From assembly GCA_017437785.1 (NCBI GenBank), contig JAFRXH010000058.1:1-40356 (forward strand): DNA of 40,356 nt, read 5' to 3'. How positions within the stretch are numbered: the first letter of the stretch is position 1; every line of letters starts with the position of its first letter. A program made the position numbers and the translations under genes. Positions 15,301 to 23,895 of this stretch are shown here, one piece after another. This DNA comes from Lachnospiraceae bacterium (GTDB lineage Bacteria > Bacillota > Clostridia > Lachnospirales > Lachnospiraceae). The notes beneath the pieces were generated by a model that saw only the letters and a program-made list of their open reading frames with translations, had not been told where the DNA came from and searched no databases.

Positions 15301-16548
15301 ATGGCCAGTGAAATACGTGACATCAAGCTTGCTCCCTCCGGAGCGATGAAGATAGCCTGGGTAAAGGATCATTGTGATCTGCTGCGTACCCTTGAGGAAG
15401 AGTTTACAAAGACAAAGCCTTTTGAAGGAAAGAAGGTGGCATTGTCAGTTCATCTGGAAGCCAAGACCGCTTATCTCTGCAAGGTACTTAAAGCAGGCGG
15501 GGCACAGATGTATGTTACCGGATCTAATCCCTTGTCGACCCAGGATGATGTGGCAGCAGCCCTGGTGGCTGACGGACTGGAAGTGCATGCATGGCATGGC
15601 TGTACTGCAGAGGAATACGATGCCCACATAAGGGCGGTACTGAGCATAGGCCCCAATATAATCATTGATGACGGCGGGGATCTGGTGCATATGATGCATA
15701 CGGAGTTTAAGGATCTGATCGCCGGCGTGATCGGAGGGTGTGAAGAGACCACCACCGGTATCATAAGGCTGGAAGCTATGAACCGCGAGGGCAAGCTCTT
15801 ATTCCCTATGGTCAAGGTAAATAACGCACAGTGCAAGCATTTCTTTGATAACCGCTATGGTACCGGCCAGTCCGTATGGGACGGTATCAACAGGACTACC
15901 AATCTGATAGTGGCCGGAAAGACCGTGGTAGTGGCCGGATACGGATGGTGCGGCAAGGGCGTGGCAATGCGCGCCAAAGGCCTGGGAGCCAAGGTGATCG
16001 TGACCGAGATCGATCCGGTAAAGGCTATAGAGGCTGTAATGGACGGATTTGAGGTAATGCCTATGAAGCAGGCGGCTGCATACGGCGATTTCTTTGTGAC
16101 CGTTACAGGCTGTGATAAGGTAATAGACGAGGAAGACTTTAACGAGATGAAGGATGGCGCCATACTCTGCAATGCCGGACACTTCGACTGTGAGATAGAT
16201 ATGGCCGGACTTCGCAGGCTGGCTGTTTCCAGCGCAGAGCTTCGTAATAACATTATGGGTTATACACTGCCTAACGGCCGTACACTGGCTGTACTGGGCG
16301 AAGGCCGCCTGGTCAATCTGGCCTGCGGCGACGGACATCCGGCCGAGATAATGGATATGAGCTTTGCCATCCAGGCGCTGTCCGCAAAGTATCTTGTGGA
16401 GCACGCAGCGGAGCTTAAGGAAAAGCTCATCGATGTACCCGAAGTGGTCGATCGCGAAGTTGCTGTCAAGAAGCTGGCCTTCCTGGGCAAGCAGATCGAT
16501 GTATTAACACCGGAACAGGAGAGGTACTTAAACTCCTCAAGTCTGTAA
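15301..16548 (+). CDS. ahcY: Adenosylhomocysteinase or S-inosylhomocysteine hydrolase family protein
   Basis: NAD-dependent hydrolase that splits S-adenosylhomocysteine (or its deaminated form) into homocysteine and a nucleoside. At 415 residues it is of the short prokaryotic/archaeal type. Visible blocks are the NAD-binding G-Y-G-W-C-G-K-G (213-220), the catalytic region V-N-N-A-Q-C-K-H-F-F-D-N-R-Y-G-T-G-Q-S, and the C-terminal K-Q-I-D-V-L-T-P-E-Q cap ending in a Y-L-N tail. AAAGGAGG lies 10 nt before ATG 15301. The next gene, an amidohydrolase of the SAH deaminase family, starts 24 nt later. In methanogens this pairing works as SAH to S-inosylhomocysteine to homocysteine plus inosine, so the true substrate here may be S-inosylhomocysteine. 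Confidence 0.9.
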   Translation: MASEIRDIKLAPSGAMKIAWVKDHCDLLRTLEEEFTKTKPFEGKKVALSVHLEAKTAYLCKVLKAGGAQMYVTGSNPLSTQDDVAAALVADGLEVHAWHGCTAEEYDAHIRAVLSIGPNIIIDDGGDLVHMMHTEFKDLIAGVIGGCEETTTGIIRLEAMNREGKLLFPMVKVNNAQCKHFFDNRYGTGQSVWDGINRTTNLIVAGKTVVVAGYGWCGKGVAMRAKGLGAKVIVTEIDPVKAIEAVMDGFEVMPMKQAAAYGDFFVTVTGCDKVIDEEDFNEMKDGAILCNAGHFDCEIDMAGLRRLAVSSAELRNNIMGYTLPNGRTLAVLGEGRLVNLACGDGHPAEIMDMSFAIQALSAKYLVEHAAELKEKLIDVPEVVDREVAVKKLAFLGKQIDVLTPEQERYLNSSSL

Positions 16549-16572
16549 AAATACAAAAAGGAGCACCGATCA

Positions 16573-17859
16573 ATGAACATACTCATAAAAGACATCCTGG
16601 CGATCCTCCCCGGAGAGCCGCAGGCAGAGGTAAAGCGTACCAGTGTTTATATAAAAGATAAAGAGATCGCGTCAGTAGGCTCTGAGCCTGAAGGCTTCAT
16701 CGCCGATAAAGTGATCGACGGAGATAACAGGCTGCTGATGCCGGGACTTATCAATGCCCATACCCATTCGTATATGGCATTTATGCGTAATGTGGCCGAC
16801 GATCTTTCGTTCATGGACTGGCTGTTCGGACGCGTGGATCCCATAGAACAGAAAATGAGCGATGAAGACGCATACTGGGGAGCGTGCCTTGCTATAACAG
16901 AGATGATGAAGAGCGGCACTACCTGCTTTAACGATATGCAGATGAATATCATGCAGACCACACGTGCCGTAAAGGAAAGCGGTATGAGAGCTGTGATCAG
17001 CCGCGGGCTGGTAGGCAGCGGAAACGATGAGGCCGGACGCAGCCGCCTTGAGCAGGCTTATAAGGAGCGTGATGCTTTCAAGGACTGCGACAGACTGACC
17101 TTCCGCTTAGGGCCCCATGCGCCTTATACCTGCGATGAAGCGTTTCTGCGTATAGTTGCGGAAGAAGCAAAGAAAAATAATATGGGCATTCATATGCATC
17201 TGTCCGAGAGCAGGACGGAGATAGAGAACTGCCGCAAGGATTACAGCTGCAGCCCTATAGAACTGGCAGAACGCACGGGACTGTTTGATGTGCCTTTTAT
17301 CGCAGCACACTGTGTTCAGGTGGATGAAAAGGATACGGACATACTGGCGAAGCATAACGTCAGCGTAGTGACCAATCCTGCCAGCAATATGAAGCTTGGA
17401 AACGGTTTTGCACCCGTGCCCGAGATGATGGAAAAGGGCATCAATATCTGCCTGGGTACCGATGGCGCGGCCAGCAACAATTCACTTAACCTGATACATG
17501 AGATGAGCCTGCTGACCCTGATACACAAGGGAACGCATTTAAGCCCCCAGTGCGTAAGTGCACAGGAAGCGTTTAAAATGGCGACGATAAACGGCGCAAA
17601 GGCTCTTTCTCTGGATAAGGTATGCGGATCGATAGAAGCAGGCAAGAAGGCGGATCTGGTGATCATGGACCTTAAGAGACCTTCGATGTGGCCCAACAAT
17701 AATCCGATAGCTGCACTTTCCTATTCGGCAAACGGAACGGAAGTGGACAGTGTGATCATTGACGGGCAGCTGACCGTGGAAGGCGGAAGAGTGCTGACCA
17801 TGGACGAAGAGAGGATATATTACGAAACCGAAAAGATAATGGAGCGTATAGGAAAATAA
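16573..17859 (+). CDS. mtaD: 5'-methylthioadenosine/S-adenosylhomocysteine deaminase-like amidohydrolase
   Basis: Metal-dependent deaminase of the amidohydrolase superfamily, converting the adenine ring of SAH, MTA or adenosine to hypoxanthine. It is 428 residues, full length. Metal ligands are visible in order: N-A-H-T-H-S-Y (H-x-H), H-M-H-L-S-E, F-I-A-A-H-C, and the catalytic aspartate in L-G-T-D-G-A-A-S-N-N. The S-x-x-x-G-T-T block (M-M-K-S-G-T-T-C-F-N-D) is also family-typical. It forms an operon with ahcY (24-nt gap, AAAAAGGAGCACC upstream) and ends at a strong bidirectional terminator. Substrate preference within the family is not decidable from sequence. Confidence 0.88.
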   Translation: MNILIKDILAILPGEPQAEVKRTSVYIKDKEIASVGSEPEGFIADKVIDGDNRLLMPGLINAHTHSYMAFMRNVADDLSFMDWLFGRVDPIEQKMSDEDAYWGACLAITEMMKSGTTCFNDMQMNIMQTTRAVKESGMRAVISRGLVGSGNDEAGRSRLEQAYKERDAFKDCDRLTFRLGPHAPYTCDEAFLRIVAEEAKKNNMGIHMHLSESRTEIENCRKDYSCSPIELAERTGLFDVPFIAAHCVQVDEKDTDILAKHNVSVVTNPASNMKLGNGFAPVPEMMEKGINICLGTDGAASNNSLNLIHEMSLLTLIHKGTHLSPQCVSAQEAFKMATINGAKALSLDKVCGSIEAGKKADLVIMDLKRPSMWPNNNPIAALSYSANGTEVDSVIIDGQLTVEGGRVLTMDEERIYYETEKIMERIGK

Positions 17860-17862
17860 AAC

Positions 17863-17894
17863 AAAAAGAGCCCCGCCGGACGGCGGGGCTTTTA
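17863..17894. terminator. Bidirectional terminator between convergent genes
   Basis: AGCCCCGCCG (17869-17878) and CGGCGGGGCT (17881-17890) form a very stable stem, flanked by AAAAAG on the left and TTTT on the right. It therefore works for the ahcY operon on the plus strand and for the CheY-like gene on the minus strand. Confidence 0.9.
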
Positions 17895-17904
17895 AATACT
17901 CTTA

Positions 17905-18264
17905 TTATCCGACAACTTTCTTTACTGCTTCTATAACACGGTCTGCCTGGAAGGGTTTTACTATGAAGTCCTTTGCTCCTGACTGGATGGCCTCGATGAC
18001 CATCGCCTGCTGGCCCATTGCGGAACACATGATAACCTTTGCACTGCTGTCATTTGCCTTTATATCCTTAAGAGCCTGTATACCATCTTTCTCCGGCATC
18101 GTGATATCCATAAGTACAAGATCGGGTTTTAATTCTGTATATTTTGAAACTGCCACAACTCCGTTTTCAGCTTCGCCTGCAACTTCGTATCCGTTCTTTG
18201 TAAGTATATCTTTGATCATCATACGCATGAAAGCGGCATCATCAACTACAAGTATCTTGGCCAT
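17905..18264 (-). CDS. CheY-like single-domain response regulator
   Basis: 119-residue receiver domain without an output domain. The acidic pocket (D8, D9), phospho-acceptor D53 in L-V-L-M-D-I-T, the serine S81 in M-C-S-A-M-G, and K103 in I-V-K-P-F are all present, so it should be phosphorylated by a histidine kinase. CheY proteins of Firmicutes have this length and style (M-A-K-I-L-V-V-D-D-A-A-F-M-R), and its use in chemotaxis is likely, but no chemotaxis kinase or flagellar gene is nearby. AAGGAG precedes the ATG. It diverges from the kinase-like gene at 18383. Confidence 0.88.
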   Translation of the reverse strand: MAKILVVDDAAFMRMMIKDILTKNGYEVAGEAENGVVAVSKYTELKPDLVLMDITMPEKDGIQALKDIKANDSSAKVIMCSAMGQQAMVIEAIQSGAKDFIVKPFQADRVIEAVKKVVG

Positions 18265-18331
18265 GTCGAATACTCCTTAAAAATAGATTTTGCGCAAAAC
18301 ACTATTAGTATAGTACAACAAAAAAAGCTAT

Positions 18332-18359
18332 TTGGCAAGCATTTTATTTGTGGTATAAT
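18332..18359 (+). promoter_or_regulatory. Promoter of the cytidylate kinase-like gene
   Basis: TTGGCA (18332-18337), 16-nt spacer, TATAAT (18354-18359) with an extended TGG in front. It lies 23 nt upstream of the start codon. Confidence 0.8.
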
Positions 18360-18382
18360 GAGCTTACAAAGGGGGTGACGCC

Positions 18383-18985
18383 ATGAGAGAAAAGCAGATA
18401 ATAACAATAGGAAGACAGCTTGGAAGCGGCGGAAGAGAGATCGGTAAACGTCTGGCAAATGAGCTTAATCTGCCGTATTACGACAAGGAACTCCTGATCG
18501 AGGCGGCAAAAAAAAGCGGCTACAGTGAAGCCGTATTTGAGATGCACGACGAGAAACCTACCAACAGTTTTCTGTACTCACTGGCAATGGGGATGAACAG
18601 TTTCGGAACGAGCTTTCAGCGGCCTCTGGTGCTGGATCTTTATCTGGCACAGTTCGAAACTATGCGCAAGCTTGCGGATGAAGGCGGCGGAGTATTCATA
18701 GGACGCTGCGCAGACCATGTTTTCGCCGAGAGAAAGGATGCTCTCCATGTGTTCATCCACGCGGATATGGATTTCCGCGCGGGACGTGTCATGGAATGGG
18801 AGAAGATAAGCCGTGAGAAGGCAGAGAATATCTGCAAACGCGGCGATAAGGACAGGGCAGCCTATTATAATTATTATTCAGATCATGAATGGGGTGACAG
18901 CCGTTATTACGACATTACGGTCAATACCGGCAAGCTTGGTATAGACAAAGCAGTAGAGTTGATAAAATCCTGCCTCGATGTTTAA
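18383..18985 (+). CDS. Cytidylate kinase-like family protein
   Basis: 200-residue P-loop protein of the cytidylate kinase-like family; such proteins are common in Clostridia and their phosphate acceptor is not established. The N-terminus I-I-T-I-G-R-Q-L-G-S-G-G-R-E-I-G carries the P-loop in the family's G-R-x-x-G-S-G-G form, which lacks the usual lysine of G-x-x-x-x-G-K-S. Y-Y-D-K-E-L-L follows, where the strand-helix after the P-loop is expected. F-I-G-R-C-A-D and the C-terminal C-K-R-G-D-K-D-R-A-A-Y-Y-N-Y-Y are typical of the group. AAAGGGGGTG precedes the ATG. Not the housekeeping Cmk. Confidence 0.8.
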   Translation: MREKQIITIGRQLGSGGREIGKRLANELNLPYYDKELLIEAAKKSGYSEAVFEMHDEKPTNSFLYSLAMGMNSFGTSFQRPLVLDLYLAQFETMRKLADEGGGVFIGRCADHVFAERKDALHVFIHADMDFRAGRVMEWEKISREKAENICKRGDKDRAAYYNYYSDHEWGDSRYYDITVNTGKLGIDKAVELIKSCLDV

Positions 18986-19038
18986 AAAGTTTGAAATAAA
19001 ACCGTCCTGTGTTTCATTATCAGTTCGGAGGATGGAAA

Positions 19039-19554
19039 ATGATGCTGGATAAGGCGCTTGAGCGTGTGGCAAAGGGACACACCGAGTCACTTGAGACAAT
19101 ATATACGCAGACCTCATCCGCCGTATACGCATATATTCTTTCCATCGTAAAGAATGCGGATGATGCGGAGGACATACTTCAGGATACATACGTAAAGGTA
19201 TGTTTGAACGCATCACAGTATTCCAGCCAGGGTAAGCCTATGGCGTGGATACTGACTATAGCGCGTAATCTGTCGCTGATGAAGCTGCGAAGCGGCAAGC
19301 GTGTGGCGGATCTGGAAGATTATGAATGGGAAGCCATTGTAGACGAATCTGCGGATTTTAAGACCGAGGACCGTATGGTGCTCGATGCCGCACTTTCCGG
19401 AGTAAGTGACGAGGAAAGCCAGATTGTGATGCTGCATGCAGTAGCCGGACTGAAACACAGGGAAATAGCCGATATGCTGAATATGCCGCTGGCTACGGTA
19501 CTTTCAAAGTACAACAGGGCTTTGAAGAAAATGAGGCATATCATAGAAGGATGA
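19039..19554 (+). CDS. ECF-type RNA polymerase sigma factor
   Basis: 172-residue sigma-70 family factor with only regions 2 and 4. Region 2 has the core-binding and -10 recognition pattern N-A-D-D-A-E-D-I-L-Q-D-T-Y-V-K-V followed by P-M-A-W-I-L-T-I-A-R-N. Region 4 has G-L-K-H-R-E-I-A-D-M-L-N-M-P-L-A-T-V, the helix-turn-helix for -35 binding. GGAGG lies 7 nt before ATG 19039, with a second ATG next to it; a start at 19009 would lack a site. The following gene, starting 12 nt after the stop, encodes a one-helix membrane protein that should be its anti-sigma factor. Confidence 0.88.
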   Translation: MMLDKALERVAKGHTESLETIYTQTSSAVYAYILSIVKNADDAEDILQDTYVKVCLNASQYSSQGKPMAWILTIARNLSLMKLRSGKRVADLEDYEWEAIVDESADFKTEDRMVLDAALSGVSDEESQIVMLHAVAGLKHREIADMLNMPLATVLSKYNRALKKMRHIIEG

Positions 19555-19565
19555 GAGGAAAAAGG

Positions 19566-20444
19566 ATGGATAACAGACAGATCGAGGAGAAGCTGCGTAA
19601 TGCTGCAAAAAAGGTGACGCCTGATGTCATGGATGAGGTATACAGGCGTATCGAAGCCGGAAGCGATCCGATAGTGCCCATGGATCTGCGCGTCAGGAAG
19701 AACAGACGCTTCGTATGGATCCCTGTATTGGCGTCGGCCGCGGCCCTTTTGCTTGTTGCAAATGTCGGCATGTTCTGGTATTACCATTCGGACAGGAACA
19801 GAGAAGTTGTGGAGCTTAATCCCAACGTGGCTGCTTCTGCTCAGGACGGGGCTTTGCTCATAGACCGTATAGTACAGATGGATCCGGAGTTCACACCTGA
19901 AGCATTAAGCTCATACAGCGTAGAAGAGCTCGATACCATACTGCGTGCTACACAGACACGCAGGGAAGTGGTCCGGGAAGAGGTTGTGACAACAAATACA
20001 CCGCAGGAGCAGCCTGTTGAAGATACTGCTGTGACAGAGAATATCACGGACCAGCAGACGGCTGCACCGGTGATCGATGCGCGCGTATCCGAGGATGAAG
20101 ATCCCCAGGCTCAGGGTGAGGTGGCCGTATCTGCCGTATCGGAAAATACGGCAGTCACGACGGGGGTGGATGAAGATCCCCAGCCTGTCGAACGTGACCA
20201 GGAGGTGTTCGATGAAAGCCTGCTTACCGAAGATGGGGCTTTTGCGGCCGTTCTTAAAGATGCGGGCGTAGAAAAAGAAAATGTTATCCATTCGGTAATA
20301 GAGAGGACCATACATACTTCTTACGGAACACTCTATAATATTGATTTTGAGACCGAAAAGTTCACCTACCATTACAGGATAACCGAGACGGGGACTTTAC
20401 TGGCTGCAGGCAGGGAACTTAAGGAAGATAAAGAAGCTGAATGA
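19566..20444 (+). CDS. Probable membrane anti-sigma factor with PepSY-like tail
   Basis: 292 residues. The cytoplasmic N-terminus (about 1-52) is basic and helical and probably binds the sigma factor encoded just upstream. One membrane helix lies at about 53-74 (V-W-I-P-V-L-A-S-A-A-A-L-L-L-V-A). Outside, a long E/V/T-rich acidic linker leads to a C-terminal domain, A-F-A-A-V-L-K-D-A-G-V, then L-Y-N-I-D-F-E-T and Y-H-Y-R-I-T, which resembles a PepSY/YPEB fold. No conserved zinc H-x3-C-x2-C is seen. Start 19566 follows GAGGAAAAAGG. deoD begins 16 nt after its stop. The anti-sigma role rests on position and topology. Confidence 0.7.
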   Translation: MDNRQIEEKLRNAAKKVTPDVMDEVYRRIEAGSDPIVPMDLRVRKNRRFVWIPVLASAAALLLVANVGMFWYYHSDRNREVVELNPNVAASAQDGALLIDRIVQMDPEFTPEALSSYSVEELDTILRATQTRREVVREEVVTTNTPQEQPVEDTAVTENITDQQTAAPVIDARVSEDEDPQAQGEVAVSAVSENTAVTTGVDEDPQPVERDQEVFDESLLTEDGAFAAVLKDAGVEKENVIHSVIERTIHTSYGTLYNIDFETEKFTYHYRITETGTLLAAGRELKEDKEAE

Positions 20445-20460
20445 TAAAGGAGGTTACAAG

Positions 20461-21186
20461 ATGGCAGCATTTCCCACGCCACATATAGCGGCTGCACCTG
20501 AGGATTTTGCAAAAACCGTGCTGATGCCGGGAGATCCATTAAGGTCAAAATTCATAGCTGAGAATTTTCTTACGGATGCGAAGCTTATCAATAATGTCAG
20601 AGGCGTCCAGGGCTACACCGGTACTTATGACGGACACAGGGTCAGCGTTATGGCCAGCGGTATGGGTATACCGTCCATAGGCATATACAGTTATGAGTTA
20701 TACAATTTCTTCGGTGTTGAGAATATAATCCGTATCGGCTCGACCGGTTCGATCAATATGGATGTAAAGGTCCGTGACCTGGTATTTGCAATGGGAGCAT
20801 CAACCAATTCCGATTATGCCAGACAGTTCGAGCTGCCCGGTACATTTGCACCCATCGCAGACTACAGCCTGTTAAAGACTGCGATAAGCAAGGCAGAAGA
20901 GCTTAACGCGAGATATCATGTGGGCAATATCCTGTCATCGGATACGTTCTACGATGCCCAGGAAGATGCCAATGACCGCTGGATAAAGATGGGTGTTCTC
21001 TGTATCGAAATGGAGACCGCCGGGCTTTATATGAATGCCGCAAAGGCCGGGAAAAAGGCTCTGGGGATGTTTACGGTATCCGACCATATACTGACAGGCG
21101 AGGCACTCAGCGCGGAGGAACGTCAGAACAGCTTTACGCAGATGATGGAAGTTGCGCTTAAAACTGCTGCGGAACTGGATAAATAA
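20461..21186 (+). CDS. deoD: Purine-nucleoside phosphorylase, DeoD type
   Basis: Phosphorolytic cleavage of purine (deoxy)ribonucleosides to base and ribose-1-phosphate; hexameric, cytoplasmic. It is 241 residues, normal for the family. Diagnostic segments are the N-terminal T-P-H-I-A-A, V-L-M-P-G-D-P-L-R (phosphate site), A-S-G-M-G-I-P-S, R-I-G-S-T-G-S, the nucleoside-binding V-L-C-I-E-M-E-T-A-G-L-Y, and F-T-V-S-D-H-I with the catalytic aspartate. AAAGGAGG lies 8 nt before the ATG. It sits behind the sigma/anti-sigma pair. With ahcY and mtaD nearby it could complete conversion of SAH-derived nucleoside to hypoxanthine. Confidence 0.93.
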   Translation: MAAFPTPHIAAAPEDFAKTVLMPGDPLRSKFIAENFLTDAKLINNVRGVQGYTGTYDGHRVSVMASGMGIPSIGIYSYELYNFFGVENIIRIGSTGSINMDVKVRDLVFAMGASTNSDYARQFELPGTFAPIADYSLLKTAISKAEELNARYHVGNILSSDTFYDAQEDANDRWIKMGVLCIEMETAGLYMNAAKAGKKALGMFTVSDHILTGEALSAEERQNSFTQMMEVALKTAAELDK

Positions 21187-21231
21187 AGCAAGAAAATCTT
21201 ATATATTTGGTATATTTCTTAGAGGAAACCC

Positions 21232-21260
21232 TTGTATTTTGTGGCCGCTTTAGGTATAAT
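21232..21260 (+). promoter_or_regulatory. Promoter of the dynamin-like gene, overlapping a terminator hairpin
   Basis: TTGTAT (21232-21237), 17-nt spacer, perfect TATAAT (21255-21260). The -10 box lies inside the loop of the hairpin that terminates deoD. Confidence 0.65.
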
Positions 21261-21287
21261 CACTATATGTGCTAAGGCGGCCTTTTT
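21243..21287 (+). terminator. Terminator of the deoD operon
   Basis: GGCCGCTTTAG (21243-21253) pairs with CTAAGGCGGCC (21272-21282) as an 11-bp stem with one G-U, followed by TTTTT. The 18-nt loop contains the next gene's -10 box. Confidence 0.75.
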
Positions 21288-21339
21288 GTGTGCCTGAAAA
21301 ATTCCTAACAGTCATAGGAGTCGGAGGTTATATTTCTTT

Positions 21340-23844
21340 ATGAAAGAACTAATGCTGATGTACCATCCCGTGAAGAAAGAGGTGCGTTTCTGCGGCAGAT
21401 TCAAGGGTGAGTTCGTCGAGATACCTTATGATGAATGTCCGCGTCTGCAGAAATACGGCCCGGGGACTGAATTCCTGCTGCAAAACCAGGGCAGTCGTTT
21501 CTTTGACGATATCTGGGAGCAGTTCAATAAGGATAATGTCAACATTACATTTAAAGGGACTAAGATAGATTACGAAGACCTCCAGAAAAAAGTTCAGGAT
21601 TATAATGATACAAAGGGTAAGCAGATATTTAAAGTGGCTGATTATGTAGAGCTGCCCAGCGTATCGGAAATATACGATCAGATATTGGAATTCTGCGACG
21701 AAACGATCGACCGCTTCGAAAAGGAACTCAAGAGCAACGAGACCAAGCAGATGTTCCATAAGCGCCGCGTGCAGTTTGAAGAACGTAAGGAAGCACTTAA
21801 CAATAACGAGATCAATCTCTGCCTGGTGGGTACGTATTCCGCCGGCAAGTCTACTTTCATAAATGCGATAATAGGAAAGCGTATACTTCCGGAAAGCATC
21901 AATTCCGAAACAGCAAAGATGTTCAAGATCAGAAACGAGAGCCGTCCGCGTGTTTCTTTTGCGGTACATACCACAAGAGACGCCAGACCCGACTTTATAC
22001 AGGTGGCATGGAATGATGCTATAGGCCAGTTTGAAGTGCAGCGTGGCCTGGGCAATACGGAAGAGCATATCCGCAGGATGCTCGAGCTTGAATGCAGTGC
22101 GGTAGCGGAGCTGGGACTTCGCCAGCACGAGCAGCTTTGCCGTATACTGAAGAAACTTAACGATGTGCCCAATCATGAGCAGAAAGACGGATCGGGCTAT
22201 ATCGGCGGTGTTATAGAAGTAGGATTCCCTATCCCTCTTTGCAAGAACATCAACTTTACATTCTTTGATACTCCGGGTACCGATTCCAATTCCAGCGAGC
22301 ATCTTCTGATACTTAAAGAAGCGCTGCAGCATCAGACGAATTCGATACTTATAGTGATATATGAGCCTACCAAGATGGAAGGTACCGGTAACTCTGTACT
22401 TTACAAGCTTATCGGAGGCTTTAAGGACGGAAAGAAAAATGAGGCAGGGGTTTCCATCGATCTGGACCGCTCCTTCCACGTTATCAATCAGGCGGATACC
22501 AAGGGCAGCAAGGACCTTAAGCTGTTAAGAAACAAGAAGGTCCTGGTTTCCTTAAAGGAAGAGGACAAGATATATGATGAGGAAGATATGGAGATAGATC
22601 TTTCCGAAGCAAGGCTCTTCTTCGTATCTTCAAAAGCAGCATATATCAGTAAGGCCATCGAATCCAACGTTGATCTGGAAGATGAGCGTACCTGGCTGGC
22701 TAATCACAAGAGTGAGATAAATAACGAGCCCACAAGGGACCCTTTTACGGAGAAGCCTACCGACATCTCTTCCGACAGCGGTATCTTTTACAGATACGAC
22801 AAGCTTGCAGATGCCGATTTTGAGACCAAGCAGCTTCTGGCAGACTGTGAAAAAGCAGCAGATGCCTGCGATAATTCACTGGAAGGCGTTATTCACAGGA
22901 TCTATATCAACTCGGGCATGTATGCGATCGAGCAGGAGATAATCAAGTACGCCCAGAAATATGCTCTGGCTGTTAAGGCAAAGGGGCTTTATGACGGGAT
23001 AGAAGGTCTTATCGATTTCATACGTACCGACTACGAGGCTATAGAGAACCAGGCACGTCTTTCCAAGGAGCATATCGAGCGTAATATCGAGATAATGAAG
23101 ACCAGCATGGTTCAGGATATTGAGGCTGCACATGAAGAGTTCGTTGCACGTATCACCGATGATTCCCTGGAGACCCAGGTTGAGGAGATCAAGGAGCTGG
23201 TACGCCAGATAGAGCAGCGTCAGGAGCTGGCCAGCCGTCAGGCAGATAAGATGCAGTGGATCGCGCTAAAGCCCGAGATATTCGAGAAAAAGAATACCAT
23301 CATAATCAGCGAGCTCAACAGATATCTGCAGGAGATAGATGATTATTATAAAAAGATCCGTGGTGATATCCTGGCAGCCCAGGTTAATGAGCTTAAGGAG
23401 ATCATCGTCAAGAAGATAAAAGAATACAAGGGTATCGATGAGGGGCTGATCCGCAGGATTGCAAATATCTCCGATACCGAGATCCCGCCTTCAGAGATAG
23501 GCGCACTTAAGATGAATGATTACATCAACGAGCAGAAGGCTATCCTGATCTTTAATACGATGGATAAGAAGGCGTACAAGAGAGACCTTGAGCGTGCTTT
23601 CAATGCGCAGACCGTTGAACAGTTCGTGGCTTATAAGGGTGAGGTAATAAAGGTAGCCCAGCAGCGTACCGCACAGATGGTGGAAGAGTTCAGGAATAAT
23701 ATCGATACTATTTCCGGAAGTCTGGAACTGCTCATTAAGGATGAGGGCCGCGCTATCGAGGAGCAGAAGAAAGCTAAGGAAGTGCTTGATATGATCGGTG
23801 CCCAGGATGAAGCGCTTAACCGCAGGATCTGGTCGGAAGATTAA
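21340..23844 (+). CDS. Dynamin-like large GTPase
   Basis: 834-residue GTPase of the dynamin superfamily. Bacterial relatives act in membrane remodelling, fusion or stress protection. The GTPase motifs are clear: G1 G-T-Y-S-A-G-K-S-T (164-172), G3 D-T-P-G (310-313) and G4 N-Q-A-D (383-386, a variant of N-K-x-D). An unusual N-terminal region of about 160 residues precedes the G domain (M-Y-H-P-V-K-K-E-V-R-F onward). After it come long helices to the end (about 520-830), rich in E, K and Q, as in the stalk of dynamins. There is no membrane helix, so membrane contact, if any, must come from a loop or partner. A single gene rather than the tandem pair common in bacteria. GGAGG lies 12 nt before the ATG. 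Confidence 0.85.
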   Translation: MKELMLMYHPVKKEVRFCGRFKGEFVEIPYDECPRLQKYGPGTEFLLQNQGSRFFDDIWEQFNKDNVNITFKGTKIDYEDLQKKVQDYNDTKGKQIFKVADYVELPSVSEIYDQILEFCDETIDRFEKELKSNETKQMFHKRRVQFEERKEALNNNEINLCLVGTYSAGKSTFINAIIGKRILPESINSETAKMFKIRNESRPRVSFAVHTTRDARPDFIQVAWNDAIGQFEVQRGLGNTEEHIRRMLELECSAVAELGLRQHEQLCRILKKLNDVPNHEQKDGSGYIGGVIEVGFPIPLCKNINFTFFDTPGTDSNSSEHLLILKEALQHQTNSILIVIYEPTKMEGTGNSVLYKLIGGFKDGKKNEAGVSIDLDRSFHVINQADTKGSKDLKLLRNKKVLVSLKEEDKIYDEEDMEIDLSEARLFFVSSKAAYISKAIESNVDLEDERTWLANHKSEINNEPTRDPFTEKPTDISSDSGIFYRYDKLADADFETKQLLADCEKAADACDNSLEGVIHRIYINSGMYAIEQEIIKYAQKYALAVKAKGLYDGIEGLIDFIRTDYEAIENQARLSKEHIERNIEIMKTSMVQDIEAAHEEFVARITDDSLETQVEEIKELVRQIEQRQELASRQADKMQWIALKPEIFEKKNTIIISELNRYLQEIDDYYKKIRGDILAAQVNELKEIIVKKIKEYKGIDEGLIRRIANISDTEIPPSEIGALKMNDYINEQKAILIFNTMDKKAYKRDLERAFNAQTVEQFVAYKGEVIKVAQQRTAQMVEEFRNNIDTISGSLELLIKDEGRAIEEQKKAKEVLDMIGAQDEALNRRIWSED

Positions 23845-23852
23845 AGAATGAA

Positions 23853-23880
23853 GGATGGATACCGTCCCCTGTATCCATCC
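23853..23880. terminator. Hairpin between convergent genes
   Basis: GGATGGATAC (23853-23862) and GTATCCATCC (23871-23880) form a perfect 10-bp stem with an 8-nt loop. The plus-strand side is followed by a C-run, not a T-run. On the minus strand the tail is TTCATTCTTT, so it fits better as the end of the GH43 gene. Confidence 0.5.
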
Positions 23881-23895
23881 CCCCCCTCCTCACTA

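Noticed and set aside
21349-22479. 376-codon antisense frame inside the dynamin-like gene
   Set aside because: It mirrors a gene with clear GTPase motifs, has no start signal and no recognisable domain.
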